From: Brachycybe producta
Lineage: Eukaryota; Arthropoda; Diplopoda; Playtdesmida; Andrognathidae
Direction of reading: 5' to 3'
Assembly: GCA_036925085.1 (NCBI GenBank)
Contig: JAUPFP010000032.1
Location: forward strand, 825,501-889,500
Length of the DNA: 64,000 nucleotides
In this document: positions 9,901 to 21,900 of the stretch, piece after piece
Layout: every line of letters begins with the position of its first letter
How positions within the stretch are numbered: position 1 is the stretch's first letter
Position numbers and translations under genes: made by a program
The notes under the pieces: model-generated
What the model saw: the letters and a program-made list of their open reading frames with translations, nothing else
Told to the model about the DNA's origin: nothing
Databases searched by the model: none

Positions 9901-12900
9901 ATTCGGAATACTATTTCGAACCAACATCATATGTTTTGGCAAATCTTTACAACCGGCTGCCAACCTGACGTCGACCCTCCACTTTTGCACCCGGGCTGGG
10001 GGACCGGCAATGGCGTGGTTTGGTTTTGGTCTGCCCTGAGTATTTTATGCCCTCAGTACCCTCCATATCTGGCGGGCATTCCCCTATCCGCCACCTGGGG
10101 AGGCACCCGATAGGGGACCAACTACCCCCACGGGTTCGTACGAAATTTCTCTAAAGTTCGTAATTATTAAAGGTCGGCTTGGAAGTTTTTTTTTTGTAAT
10201 TAAATTCTGCGTAGTCTTTATGCGAGAGCTCGTACAGCGCTTTTGTCTTGTTTCGCACTTAGCTTGGAGGCTAGCGGTGGACGCTGATCTAAAGAACACT
10301 CGAAAGGCTTTAAAATGCCGCCATAATCGAATTCCCCTGCAGTGAGCGGTTTTGAGAAAATCTAGGGTTTTTGACAAAGTTTTTTTTTTAGAAGAAATAT
10401 TGTCGAAAAATTAAGTTTTGAAAACTACGAGGAGCAGTCAATCAAGAGTTTGAGAAGCGTTGAGACCCTTAAAACCACCTTAAAACCTAACAATCGTCTA
10501 TTGTGGTTTCTTTCATTTAGTTCTGGTGGAAAGTACGGATTTCCCGACATGGTTATCGACGGAATGACGGTTACGGTTAACGTAGTCGAAGTGAAATTCA
10601 AATCGGAAGCATTTTTTGCTTCGTTTCAAGTAAGTCTTTTGTCGGCTTTCGACAAAGGTTTTTTTTTTTTAATAGTGATTTGATTTTATGGCGAGGTTTT
10701 GCCGATTGATCGAATGACTGACTACATTTGAAAACTCCTGCATAGCGCTTCGACGCTACGCAGAAGAGTTGTTTGATAACCTCCTGCTAGGATTTATTGT
10801 AACATATTCTACTCGTGGGATCCGGTTCCTTTCGACATGCTACGAACATTTTCTCAAATAAACATTGTTGTTAGTAATTTTGTTATCGAAATTTACGAAC
10901 AACAGTCAAAAAATTGTCAATTAACATCTTTGTTATTAACAGGCTTCGGATTTTTATGCAATATCAAGCAAATGTTTCTCAATCTATGGCCCAAGAGCGA
11001 ATTGTGAAGTAGATCAACCAACAATTATGATTTTTTTCTAATAAAAAAAAACACTGAATAGAGGCTAGAAATGTAGTTGAAAAAACTAGACATCTAGCCT
11101 CTAACAGGCCTTTTTGATTAGAAAACGCATAATATTGCAGATGGTTACTTCACAATTGGCTCTTGGGCCACAGATTGAGAAACATTTGCTTGATAATGCA
11201 TAAAAATCCGAGCCCTAGTTATTAACATTTTGCTACGAACAATGTTTTTGCTATTTCTTCGGTGTAAATCAATCTTAAAGAGCGTAAAAGCTTGTTAAGA
11301 ACTTAACACCGAAGAAATAGCAAAAACACTGCTAGTAGCAAGATGTTAATAACAAATATGGTAATTAACAATTTTTTGATTGTTTTGGTAAATGTCGATA
11401 ACAAAATGCTAATAACAATGTTTTTGACAAAAATGTTGGTAGCATGTCGGCAGGAAACTGATCCACAAGTGGAATGTTTATTAACAGTATTGACAACATG
11501 AAATAACTTGCTAATAACATTTTGTTATCACATTCTTTGACAAAGTTAGCAACAATGTTATCGACATGTTAATGAAAAAAATAACGTAGTTAACGTAAGT
11601 TAATAGCAAAATGTTATCAACAAATGTTGGTAACAAAGTTAATTATTAAAATGTTATCAACAAATGTTGGTAACAAAGTTAATAGCAAAATGTTATTAAC
11701 ATGTCTGTAGACTTTTAACAATGTTAATAGCAAAATGTTATTAACATGTCTGTAGACTTTTAACAAAGTTAATAGCAAAATGTAATCAACAAATGTTGTT
11801 AACAAAGTTAATAGCAAAATGTTATTAACATGTCTGTAGACTTTTAACAATGTTAATAGCAAAATGTTATTAACATGTCTGTAGACTTTTAACAAAGTTA
11901 ATAGCAAAATGTTATTAACATGTCTGTAGACTTTTAACAATGTTAATAGCAAAATGTAATCAACAAATGTTGTTAACAAAGTTAATAGCAAAATGTTATT
12001 AACATGTCTGTAGACTTTTAACAATGTTAATAGCAAAATGTAATCAACAAATGTTGTTAACAAAGTTAATAGCAAAATGTTATTAACATGTCTGTAGACT
12101 TTTAACAAAGTTAATAGCAAAATGTTATTAACATGTCTGTAGACTTTTAACAATGTTAATAGCAAAATGTAATCAACAAATGTTGTTAACAAAGTTAATA
12201 GCAAAATGTTATTAACATGTCTGTAGACTTTTAACAATGTTAATAGCAAAATGTTATTAACATGTCTGTAGACTTTTAACAATGTTAATAGCAAAATGTA
12301 ATCAACAAATGTTGTTAACAAAGTTAATAGCAAAATGTTATTAACATGTCTGTAGACTTTTAACAATGTTAATAGCAAAATGTTATTAACATGTCTGTAG
12401 ACTTTTAACAAAGTTAATAGCAAAATGTAATCAACAAATGTTGTTAACAAAGTTAATAGCAAAATGTTATTAACATGTCTGTAGACTTTTAACAATGTTA
12501 ATAGCAAAATGTTATTAACATGTCTGTAGACTTTTAACAAAGTTAATAGCAAAATGTTATTAACATGTCTGTAGACTTTTAACAATGTTAATAGCAAAAT
12601 GTAATCAACAAATGTTGTTAACAAAGTTAATAGCAAAATGTTATTAACATGTCTGTAGACTTTTAACAATGTTAATAGCAAAATGTAATCAACAAATGTT
12701 GTTAACAAAGTTAATAGCAAAATGTTATTAACATGTCTGTAGACTTTTAACAAAGTTAATAGCAAAATGTTATTAACATGTCTGTAGACTTTTAACAATG
12801 TTAATAGCAAAATGTAATCAACAAATGTTGTTAACAAAGTTAATAGCAAAATGTTATTAACATGTCTGTAGACTTTTAACAATGTTAATAGCAAAATGTT

Positions 12901-15900
12901 ATTAACATGTCTGTAGACTTTTAACAATGTTAATAGCAAAATATAATCAACAAATGTTGTTAACAAAGTTAATAGCAAAATGTTATTAACATGTCTGTAG
13001 ACTTTTAACAATGTTAATAGCAAAATGTTATTAACATGTCTGTAGACTTTTAACAAAGTTAATAGCAAAATGTTATTAACATGTCTGTAGACTTTTAACA
13101 ATGTTAATAGCAAAATGTAATCAACAAATGTTGTTAACAAAGTTAATAGCAAAATGTTATTAACATGTCTGTAGACTTTTAACAATGTTAATAGCAAAAT
13201 GTTATTAACATGTCTGTAGACTTTTAACAAAGTTAATAGCAAAATGTAATCAACAAATGTTGTTAACAAAGTTAATAGCAAAATGTTATTAACATGTCTG
13301 TAGACTTTTAACAATGTTAATAGCAAAATGTTATTAACATGTCTGTAGACTTTTAACAAAGTTAATAGCAAAATGTAATCAACAAATGTTGTTAACAAAG
13401 TTAATAGCAAAATGTTATTAACATGTCTGTAGACTTTTAACAATGTTAATAGCAAAATGTTATTAACATGTCTGTAGACTTTTAACAATGTTAATAGCAA
13501 AATGTTATTAACATGTCTGTAGACTTTTAACAAAGTTAATAGCAAAATGTGATCAACAAATGTTGGTAACAAAGTTAATAGCAAAATGTTATTAACATGT
13601 CTGTAGACTTTTAACAATGTTAATAGCAAAATGTTATTAACATGTCTGTAGACTTTTAACAAAGTTAATAGCAAAATGTGATCAACAAATGTTGGTAACA
13701 AAGTTAATAGCAAAATGTTATTAACATGTCTGTAGACTTTTAACAATGTTAATAGCAAAATGTTATTAACATGTCTGTAGACTTTTAACAAAGTTAATAG
13801 CAAAATGTGATCAACAAATGTTGGTAACAAAGTTAATAGCAAAATGTTATTAACATGTCTGTAGACTTTTAACAATGTTAATAGCAAAATGTAATCAACA
13901 AATGTTGTTAACAAAGTTAATAGCAAAATGTTATTAACATGTCTGTAGACTTTTAACAATGTTAATAGCAAAATGTTATTAACATGTATGTAGACTTTTA
14001 ACAAAGTTAATAGCAAAATGTTATTAACATGTCTGTAGACTTTTAACAATGTTAATAGTAAAATGTAATCAACAAATTTTGTTAACAAAGTTAATAGCAA
14101 AATGTTATTAACATGTCTGTAGACTTTTAACAATGTTAATAGCAAAATGTTATTAACATGTCTGTAGACTTTTAACAAAGTTAATAGCAAAATGTTATTA
14201 ACATGTCTGTAGACTTTTAACAATGTTAATAGCAAAATGTAATCAACAAATGTTGTTAACAAAGTTAATAGCAAAATGTTATTAACATGTCTGTAGACTT
14301 TTAACAATGTTAATAGCAAAATGTTATTAACATGTCTGTAGACTTTTAACAAAGTTAATAGCAAAATGTAATCAACAAATGTTGTTAACAAAGTTAATAG
14401 CAAAATGTTATTAACATGTCTGTAGACTTTTAACAATGTTAATAGCAAAATGTTATTAACATGTCTGTAGACTTTTAACAAAGTTAATAGCAAAATGTAA
14501 TCAACAAATGTTGTTAACAAAGTTAATAGCAAAATGTTATTAACATGTCTGTAGACTTTTAACAATGTTAATAGCAAAATGTTATTAACATGTCTGTAGA
14601 CTTTTAACAATGTTAATAGCAAAATGTTATTAACATGTCTGTAGACTTTTAACAAAGTTAATAGCAAAATGTGATCAACAAATGTTGGTAACAAAGTTAA
14701 TAGCAAAATGTTATTAACATGTCTGTAGACTTTTAACAATGTTAATAGCAAAATGTTATTAACATGTCTGTAGACTTTTAACAAAGTTAATAGCAAAATG
14801 TGATCAACAAATGTTGCTAACAAAGTTAATAGCAAAATGTTATTAACATGTCTGTAGACTTTTAACAATGTTAATAGCAAAATGTTATTAACATGTCTGT
14901 AGACTTTTAACAAAGTTAATAGCAAAATGTGATCAACAAATGTTGGTAACAAAGTTAATAGCAAAATGTTATTAACATGTCTGTAGACTTTTAACAATGT
15001 TAATAGCAAAATGTTATTAACATGTCTGTAGACTTATAACAAAGTTAATAGCAAAATGTGATCAACAAATGTTGGTAACAAAGTTAATAGCAAAATGTTA
15101 TTAACATGTCTGTAGACTTTTAACAATGTTAATAGCAAAATGTAATCAACAAATGTTGTTAACAAAGTTAATAGCAAAATGTTATTAACATGTCTGTAGA
15201 CTTTTAACAATGTTAATAGCAAAATGTTATTAACATGTCTGTAGACTTTTAACAAAGTTAATAGCAAAATGTAATCAACAAATGTTGTTAACAAAGTTAA
15301 TAGCAAAATGTTATTAACATGTCTGTAGACTTTTAACAAAGTTAATAGCAAAATGTAATCAACAAATGTTGTTAACAAAGTTAATAGCAAAATGTTATTA
15401 ACATGTCTGTAGACTTTTAACAATGTTAATAGCAAAATGTTATTAACATGTCTGTAGACTTTTAACAAAGTTAATAGCAAAATGTGATCAACAAATGTTG
15501 GTAACAAAGTTAATAGCAAAATGTTATTAACATGTCTGTAGACTTTTAACAATGTTAATAGCAAAATGTTATTAACATGTCTGTAGACTTTTAACAAAGT
15601 TAATAGCAAAATGTGATCAACAAATGTTGGTAACAAAGTTAATAGCAAAATGTTATTAACATGTCTGTAGACTTTTAACAATGTTAATAGCAAAATGTAA
15701 TCAACAAATGTTGTTAACAAAGTTAATAGCAAAATGTTATTAACATGTCTGTAGACTTTTAACAATGTTAATAGCAAAATGTTATTAACATGTCTGTAGA
15801 CTTTTAACAAAGTTAATAGCAAAATGTTATTAACATGTCTGTAGACTTTTAACAATGTTAATAGCAAAATGTAATCAACAAATGTTGTTAACAAAGTTAA

Positions 15901-18900
15901 TAGCAAAATGTTATTAACATGTCTGTAGACTTTTAACAATGTTAATAGCAAAATGTTATTAACATGTCTGTAGACTTTTAACAAAGTTAATAGCAAAATG
16001 TTATTAACATGTCTGTAGACTTTTAACAATGTTAATAGCAAAATGTAATCAACAAATGTTGTTAACAAAGTTAATAGCAAAATGTTATTAACATGTCTGT
16101 AGACTTTTAACAATGTTAATAGCAAAATGTTATTAACATGTCTGTAGACTTTTAACAAAGTTAATAGCAAAATGTAATCAACAAATGTTGTTAACAAAGT
16201 TAATAGCAAAATGTTATTAACATGTCTGTAGACTTTTAACAATGTTAATAGCAAAATGTTATTAACATGTCTGTAGACTTTTAACAAAGTTAATAGCAAA
16301 ATGTAATCAACAAATGTTGTTAACAAAGTTAATAGCAAAATGTTATTAACATGTCTGTAGACTTTTAACAATGTTAATAGCAAAATGTTATTAACATGTC
16401 TGTAGACTTTTAACAATGTTAATAGCAAAATGTTATTAACATGTCTGTAGACTTTTAACAAAGTTAATAGCAAAATGTGATCAACAAATGTTGGTAACAA
16501 AGTTAATAGCAAAATGTTATTAACATGTCTGTAGACTTTTAACAATGTTAATAGCAAAATGTTATTAACATGTCTGTAGACTTTTAACAAAGTTAATAGC
16601 AAAATGTGATCAACAAATGTTGGTAACAAAGTTAATAGCAAAATGTTATTAACATGTCTGTAGACTTTTAACAATGTTAATAGCAAAATGTTATTAACAT
16701 GTCTGTAGACTTTTAACAAAGTTAATAGCAAAATGTGATCAACAAATGTTGGTAACAAAGTTAATAGCAAAATGTTATTAACATGTCTGTAGACTTTTAA
16801 CAATGTTAATAGCAAAATGTAATCAACAAATGTTGTTAACAAAGTTAATAGCAAAATGTTATTAACATGTCTGTAGACTTTTAACAAAGTTAATAGCAAA
16901 ATGTAATCAACAAATGTTGTTAACAAAGTTAATAGAAAAATGTTATTAACATGTCTGTAGACTTTTAACAATGTTAATAGCAAAATGTAATCAACAAATG
17001 TTGGTAACAAAGTTAATAGCAAAATGTGATCTACAAATGTTGGTAACAAAGTTAATAGCAAAATGTAATCAACAAATGTTGTTAACAAAGTTAATAGCAA
17101 AATGTTATTAACATGTCTGTAGACTTTTAACAATGTTAATAGCAAAATGTTATTAACATGTCTGTAGACTTTTAACAATGTTAATAGCAAAATGTTATTA
17201 ACATGTCTGTAGACTTTTAACAAAGTTAATAGCAAAATGTGATCAACAAATGTTGGTAACAAAGTTAATAGCAAAATGTTATTAACATGTCTGTAGACTT
17301 TTAACAATGTTAATAGCAAAATGTTATTAACATGTCTGTAGACTTTTAACAAAGTTAATAGCAAAATGTTATTAACATGTCTGTAGACTTTTAACAATGT
17401 TAATAGCAAAATGTAATCAACAAATGTTGTTAACAAAGTTAATAGCAAAATGTTATTAACATGTCTGTAGACTTTTAACAATGTTAATAGCAAAATGTTA
17501 TTAACATGTCTGTAGACTTTTAACAATGTTAATAGCAAAATGTAATCAACAAATGTTGTTAACAAAGTTAATAGCAAAATGTTATTAACATGTCTGTAGA
17601 CTTTTAACAATGTTAATAGCAAAATGTAATCAACAAATGTTGTTAACAAAGTTAATAGCAAAATGTTATTAACATGTCTGTAGACTTTTAACAATGTTAA
17701 TAGCAAAATGTTATTAACATGTCTGTAGACTTTTAACAATGTTAATAGCAAAATATAATCAACAAATGTTGTTAACAAAGTTAATAGCAAAATGTTATTA
17801 ACATGTCTGTAGACTTTTAACAATGTTAATAGCAAAATGTTATTAACATGTCTGTAGACTTTTAACAATGTTAATAGCAAAATGTTATTAACATGTCTGT
17901 AGACTTTTAACAATGTTAATAGCAAAATGTTATTAACATGTCTGTAGACTTTTAACAAAGTTAATAGCAAAATGTAATCAACAAATGTTGTTAACAAAGT
18001 TAATAGCAAAATGTTATTAACATGTCTGTAGACTTTTAACAATGTTAATAGCAAAATGTTATTAACATGTCTGTAGACTTTTAACAAAGTTAATAGCAAA
18101 ATGTAATCAACAAATGTTGTTAACAAAGTTAATAGCAAAATGTTATTAACATGTCTGTAGACTTTTAACAATGTTAATAGCAAAATGTTATTAACATGTC
18201 TGTAGACTTTTAACAATGTTAATAGCAAAATGTTATTAACATGTCTGTAGACTTTTAACAAAGTTAATAGCAAAATGTGATCAACAAATGTTGGTAACAA
18301 AGTTAATAGCAAAATGTTATTAACATGTCTGTAGACTTTTAACAATGTTAATAGCAAAATGTTATTAACATGTCTGTAGACTTTTAACAAAGTTAATAGC
18401 AAAATGTGATCAACAAATGTTGGTAACAAAGTTAATAGCAAAATGTTATTAACATGTCTGTAGACTTTTAACAATGTTAATAGCAAAATGTTATTAACAT
18501 GTCTGTAGACTTTTAACAAAGTTAATAGCAAAATGTGATCAACAAATGTTGGTAACAAAGTTAATAGCAAAATGTTATTAACATGTCTGTAGACTTTTAA
18601 CAATGTTAATAGCAAAATGTAATCAACAAATGTTGTTAACAAAGTTAATAGCAAAATGTTATTAACATGTCTGTAGACTTTTAACAATGTTAATAGCAAA
18701 ATGTTATTAACATGTCTGTAGACTTTTAACAAAGTTAATAGCAAAATGTAATCAACAAATGTTGTTAACAAAGTTAATAGCAAAATGTTATTAACATGTC
18801 TGTAGACTTTTAACAAAGTTAATAGCAAAATGTAATCAACAAATGTTGTTAACAAAGTTAATAGCAAAATGTTATTAACATGTCTGTAGACTTTTAACAA

Positions 18901-21900
18901 TGTTAATAGCAAAATGTTATTAACATGTCTGTAGACTTTTAACAAAGTTAATAGCAAAATGTAATCAACAAATGTTGTTAACAAAGTTAATAGAAAAATG
19001 TTATTAACATGTCTGTAGACTTTTAACAATGTTAATAGCAAATGTTATCAACAAATGTTGGTAACAAAGTTAATAGCAAAATGTGATCTACAAATGTTGG
19101 TAACAAAGTTAATAGCAAAATGTAATCAACAAATGTTGTTAACAAAGTTAATAGCAAAATGTTATTAACATGTCTGTAGACTTTTAACAATGTTAATAGC
19201 AAAATGTTATTAACATGTCTGTAGACTTTTAACAATGTTAATAGCAAAATGTTATTAACATGTCTGTAGACTTTTAACAAAGTTAATAGCAAAATGTTAT
19301 TAACATGTCTGTAGACTTTTAACAATGTTAATAGCAAAATGTTATTAACATGTCTGTAGACTTTTAACAAAGTTAATAGCAAAATGTGATCAACAAATGT
19401 TGGTAACAAAGTTAATAGCAAAATGTTATTAACATGTCTGTAGACTTTTAACAATGTTAATAGCAAAATGTTATTAACATGTCTGTAGACTTTTAACAAT
19501 GTTAATAGCAAAATGTTATTAACATGTCTGTAGACTTTTAACAAAGTTAATAGCAAAATGTTATTAACATGTCTGTAGACTTTTAACAATGTTAATAGCA
19601 AAATGTTATTAACATGTCTGTAGACTTTTAACAAAGTTAATAGCAAAATGTGATCAACAAATGTTGGTAACAAAGTTAATAGCAAAATGTTATTAACATG
19701 TCTGTAGACTTTTAACAATGTTAATAGCAAAATGTTATTAACATGTCTGTAGACTTTTAACAAAGTTAATAGCAAAATGTAATCAACAAATGTTGTTAAC
19801 AAAGTTAATAGCAAAATGTTATTAACATGTCTGTAGACTTTTAACAATGTTAATAGCAAAATGTTATTAACATGTCTGTAGACTTTTAACAAAGTTAATA
19901 GCAAAATGTAATCAACAAATGTTGTTAACAAAGTTAATAGCAAAATGTTATTAACATGTCTGTAGACTTTTAACAATGTTAATAGCAAAATGTTATTAAC
20001 ATGTCTGTAGACTTTTAACAATGTTAATAGCAAAATGTTATTAACATGTCTGTAGACTTTTAACAAAGTTAATAGCAAAATGTGATCAACAAATGTTGGT
20101 AACAAAGTTAATAGCAAAATGTTATTAACATGTCTGTAGACTTTTAACAATGTTAATAGCAAAATGTTATTAACATGTCTGTAGACTTTTAACAAAGTTA
20201 ATAGCAAAATGTGATCAACAAATGTTGGTAACAAAGTTAATAGCAAAATGTTATTAACATGTCTGTAGACTTTTAACAATGTTAATAGCAAAATGTAATC
20301 AACAAATGTTGTTAACAAAGTTAATAGCAAAATGTTATTAACATGTCTGTAGACTTTTAACAATGTTAATAGCAAAATGTTATTAACATGTCTGTAGACT
20401 TTTAACAAAGTTAATAGCAAAATGTAATCAACAAATGTTGTTAACAAAGTTAATAGCAAAATGTTATTAACATGTCTGTAGACTTTTAACAAAGTTAATA
20501 GCAAAATGTAATCAACAAATGTTGTTAACAAAGTTAATAGAAAAATGTTATTAACATGTCTGTAGACTTTTAACAATGTTAATAGCAAAATGTAATCAAC
20601 AAATGTTGGTAACAAAGTTAATAGCAAAATGTGATCTACAAATGTTGGTAACAAAGTTAATAGCAAAATGTAATCAACAAATGTTGTTAACAAAGTTAAT
20701 AGCAAAATGTTATTAACATGTCTGTAGACTTTTAACAATGTTAATAGCAAAATGTTATTAACATGTCTGTAGACTTTTAACAATGTTAATAGCAAAATGT
20801 TATTAACATGTCTGTAGACTTTTAACAATGTTAATAGCAAAATGTTATTAACATGTCTGTAGACTTTTAACAAAGTTAATAGCAAAATGTTATTAACATG
20901 TCTGTAGACTTTTAACAATGTTAATAGCAAAATGTTATTAACATGTCTGTAGACTTTTAACAAAGTTAATAGCAAAATGTGATCAACAAATGTTGGTAAC
21001 AAAGTTAATAGCAAAATGTTATTAACATGTCTGTAGACTTTTAACAATGTTAATAGCAAAATGTTATTAACATGTCTGTAGACTTTTAACAATGTTAATA
21101 GCAAAATGTTATTAACATGTCTGTAGACTTTTGACAAAGTTAATAACAAAATGTGATCAACAAATGTTGGTAACAATGTTAATAGCAAAATGTTATTAAC
21201 ATGTCTGTAGACTTTTAATAATGTTAATAGCAAATGTTAGCAACAAATGTTGGTAACAATGTTAATAGCAAATGTTGTCAACAAATGTTGATAACAAAAG
21301 TTTGTCCAAATTCATGAAAATACTGAGGAGCCATCGAGTCGTATTTTTTTTACGTATTGTGATTACAGTTGACCAGAATTCGACTCGAAAGTTGTAATCC
21401 GAACTGGCAGCGTAGCGATCTGAGAATGACGAGGATAAAGAACGCTGATCGTGGGGAAATTTTAATCTTTAAAGAACTTGAATGGCAAATGCTTCGTATA
21501 GAGGCTTCCGCGACGGATCAAGCGTCCGAATTCACTTCGCCGCTTAGATTAATAACGAATCAAGCGAGGTGTCGCATTACGCTCAAGAAGCGCTTGAATG
21601 GTAATTAAAAGTCGTAGATAGCTCGTTAAAATCTCGAGAGAATCAATTTTGAAGTATTGCGACGTTTTTTTTTTTCAGATTGTGGAATTCTCGCATCACG
21701 ATTAATTTTAATTTTGGACGATCTTCTTTGGGTTTTAACAGATACTCAAATTCAAGCTGCGCTTCACTTTGTGAGTTCGCTTTCGTCGCTTATAAAAGAA
21801 TCGGATGAACTCGACAAGAGAGTGAAAGCGATACACAAATACGAGGTAAATCGTATCTTTTACGTATATTCGAGAAGAGACTCTGAACTTCTTTTCTTTC

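Larger units (their letters stand above)
6867..10152 (-). mobile_element. Near-complete RTE-clade LINE inserted antisense in intron 4
   Basis: The element body (6885-10134, about 3.25 kb) is flanked by a perfect 18-bp target-site duplication (6867-6884 and 10135-10152, containing the palindrome TTCGTACGAA). Read on the minus strand it has a ~145-bp 5' leader, an endonuclease-reverse transcriptase ORF and a short 3' tail ending in ATG-type trinucleotide repeats. Simple-repeat tails of this kind are common in RTE elements. The intact duplication and almost open ORF point to a recent insertion. It lies opposite to the host gene, inside an intron. Confidence 0.9.

Noticed and set aside
11617..21233. 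Three giant minus-strand ORFs (1130, 1335 and 733 codons) encoding KVYRHVNNI and TTFVDYI leucine-rich repeats
   Set aside because: They are translations of a satellite whose module lengths are multiples of three. They begin and end inside the repeat, lie in an intron of a clear gene and show no gene signals. Kept as a finding, not as genes.
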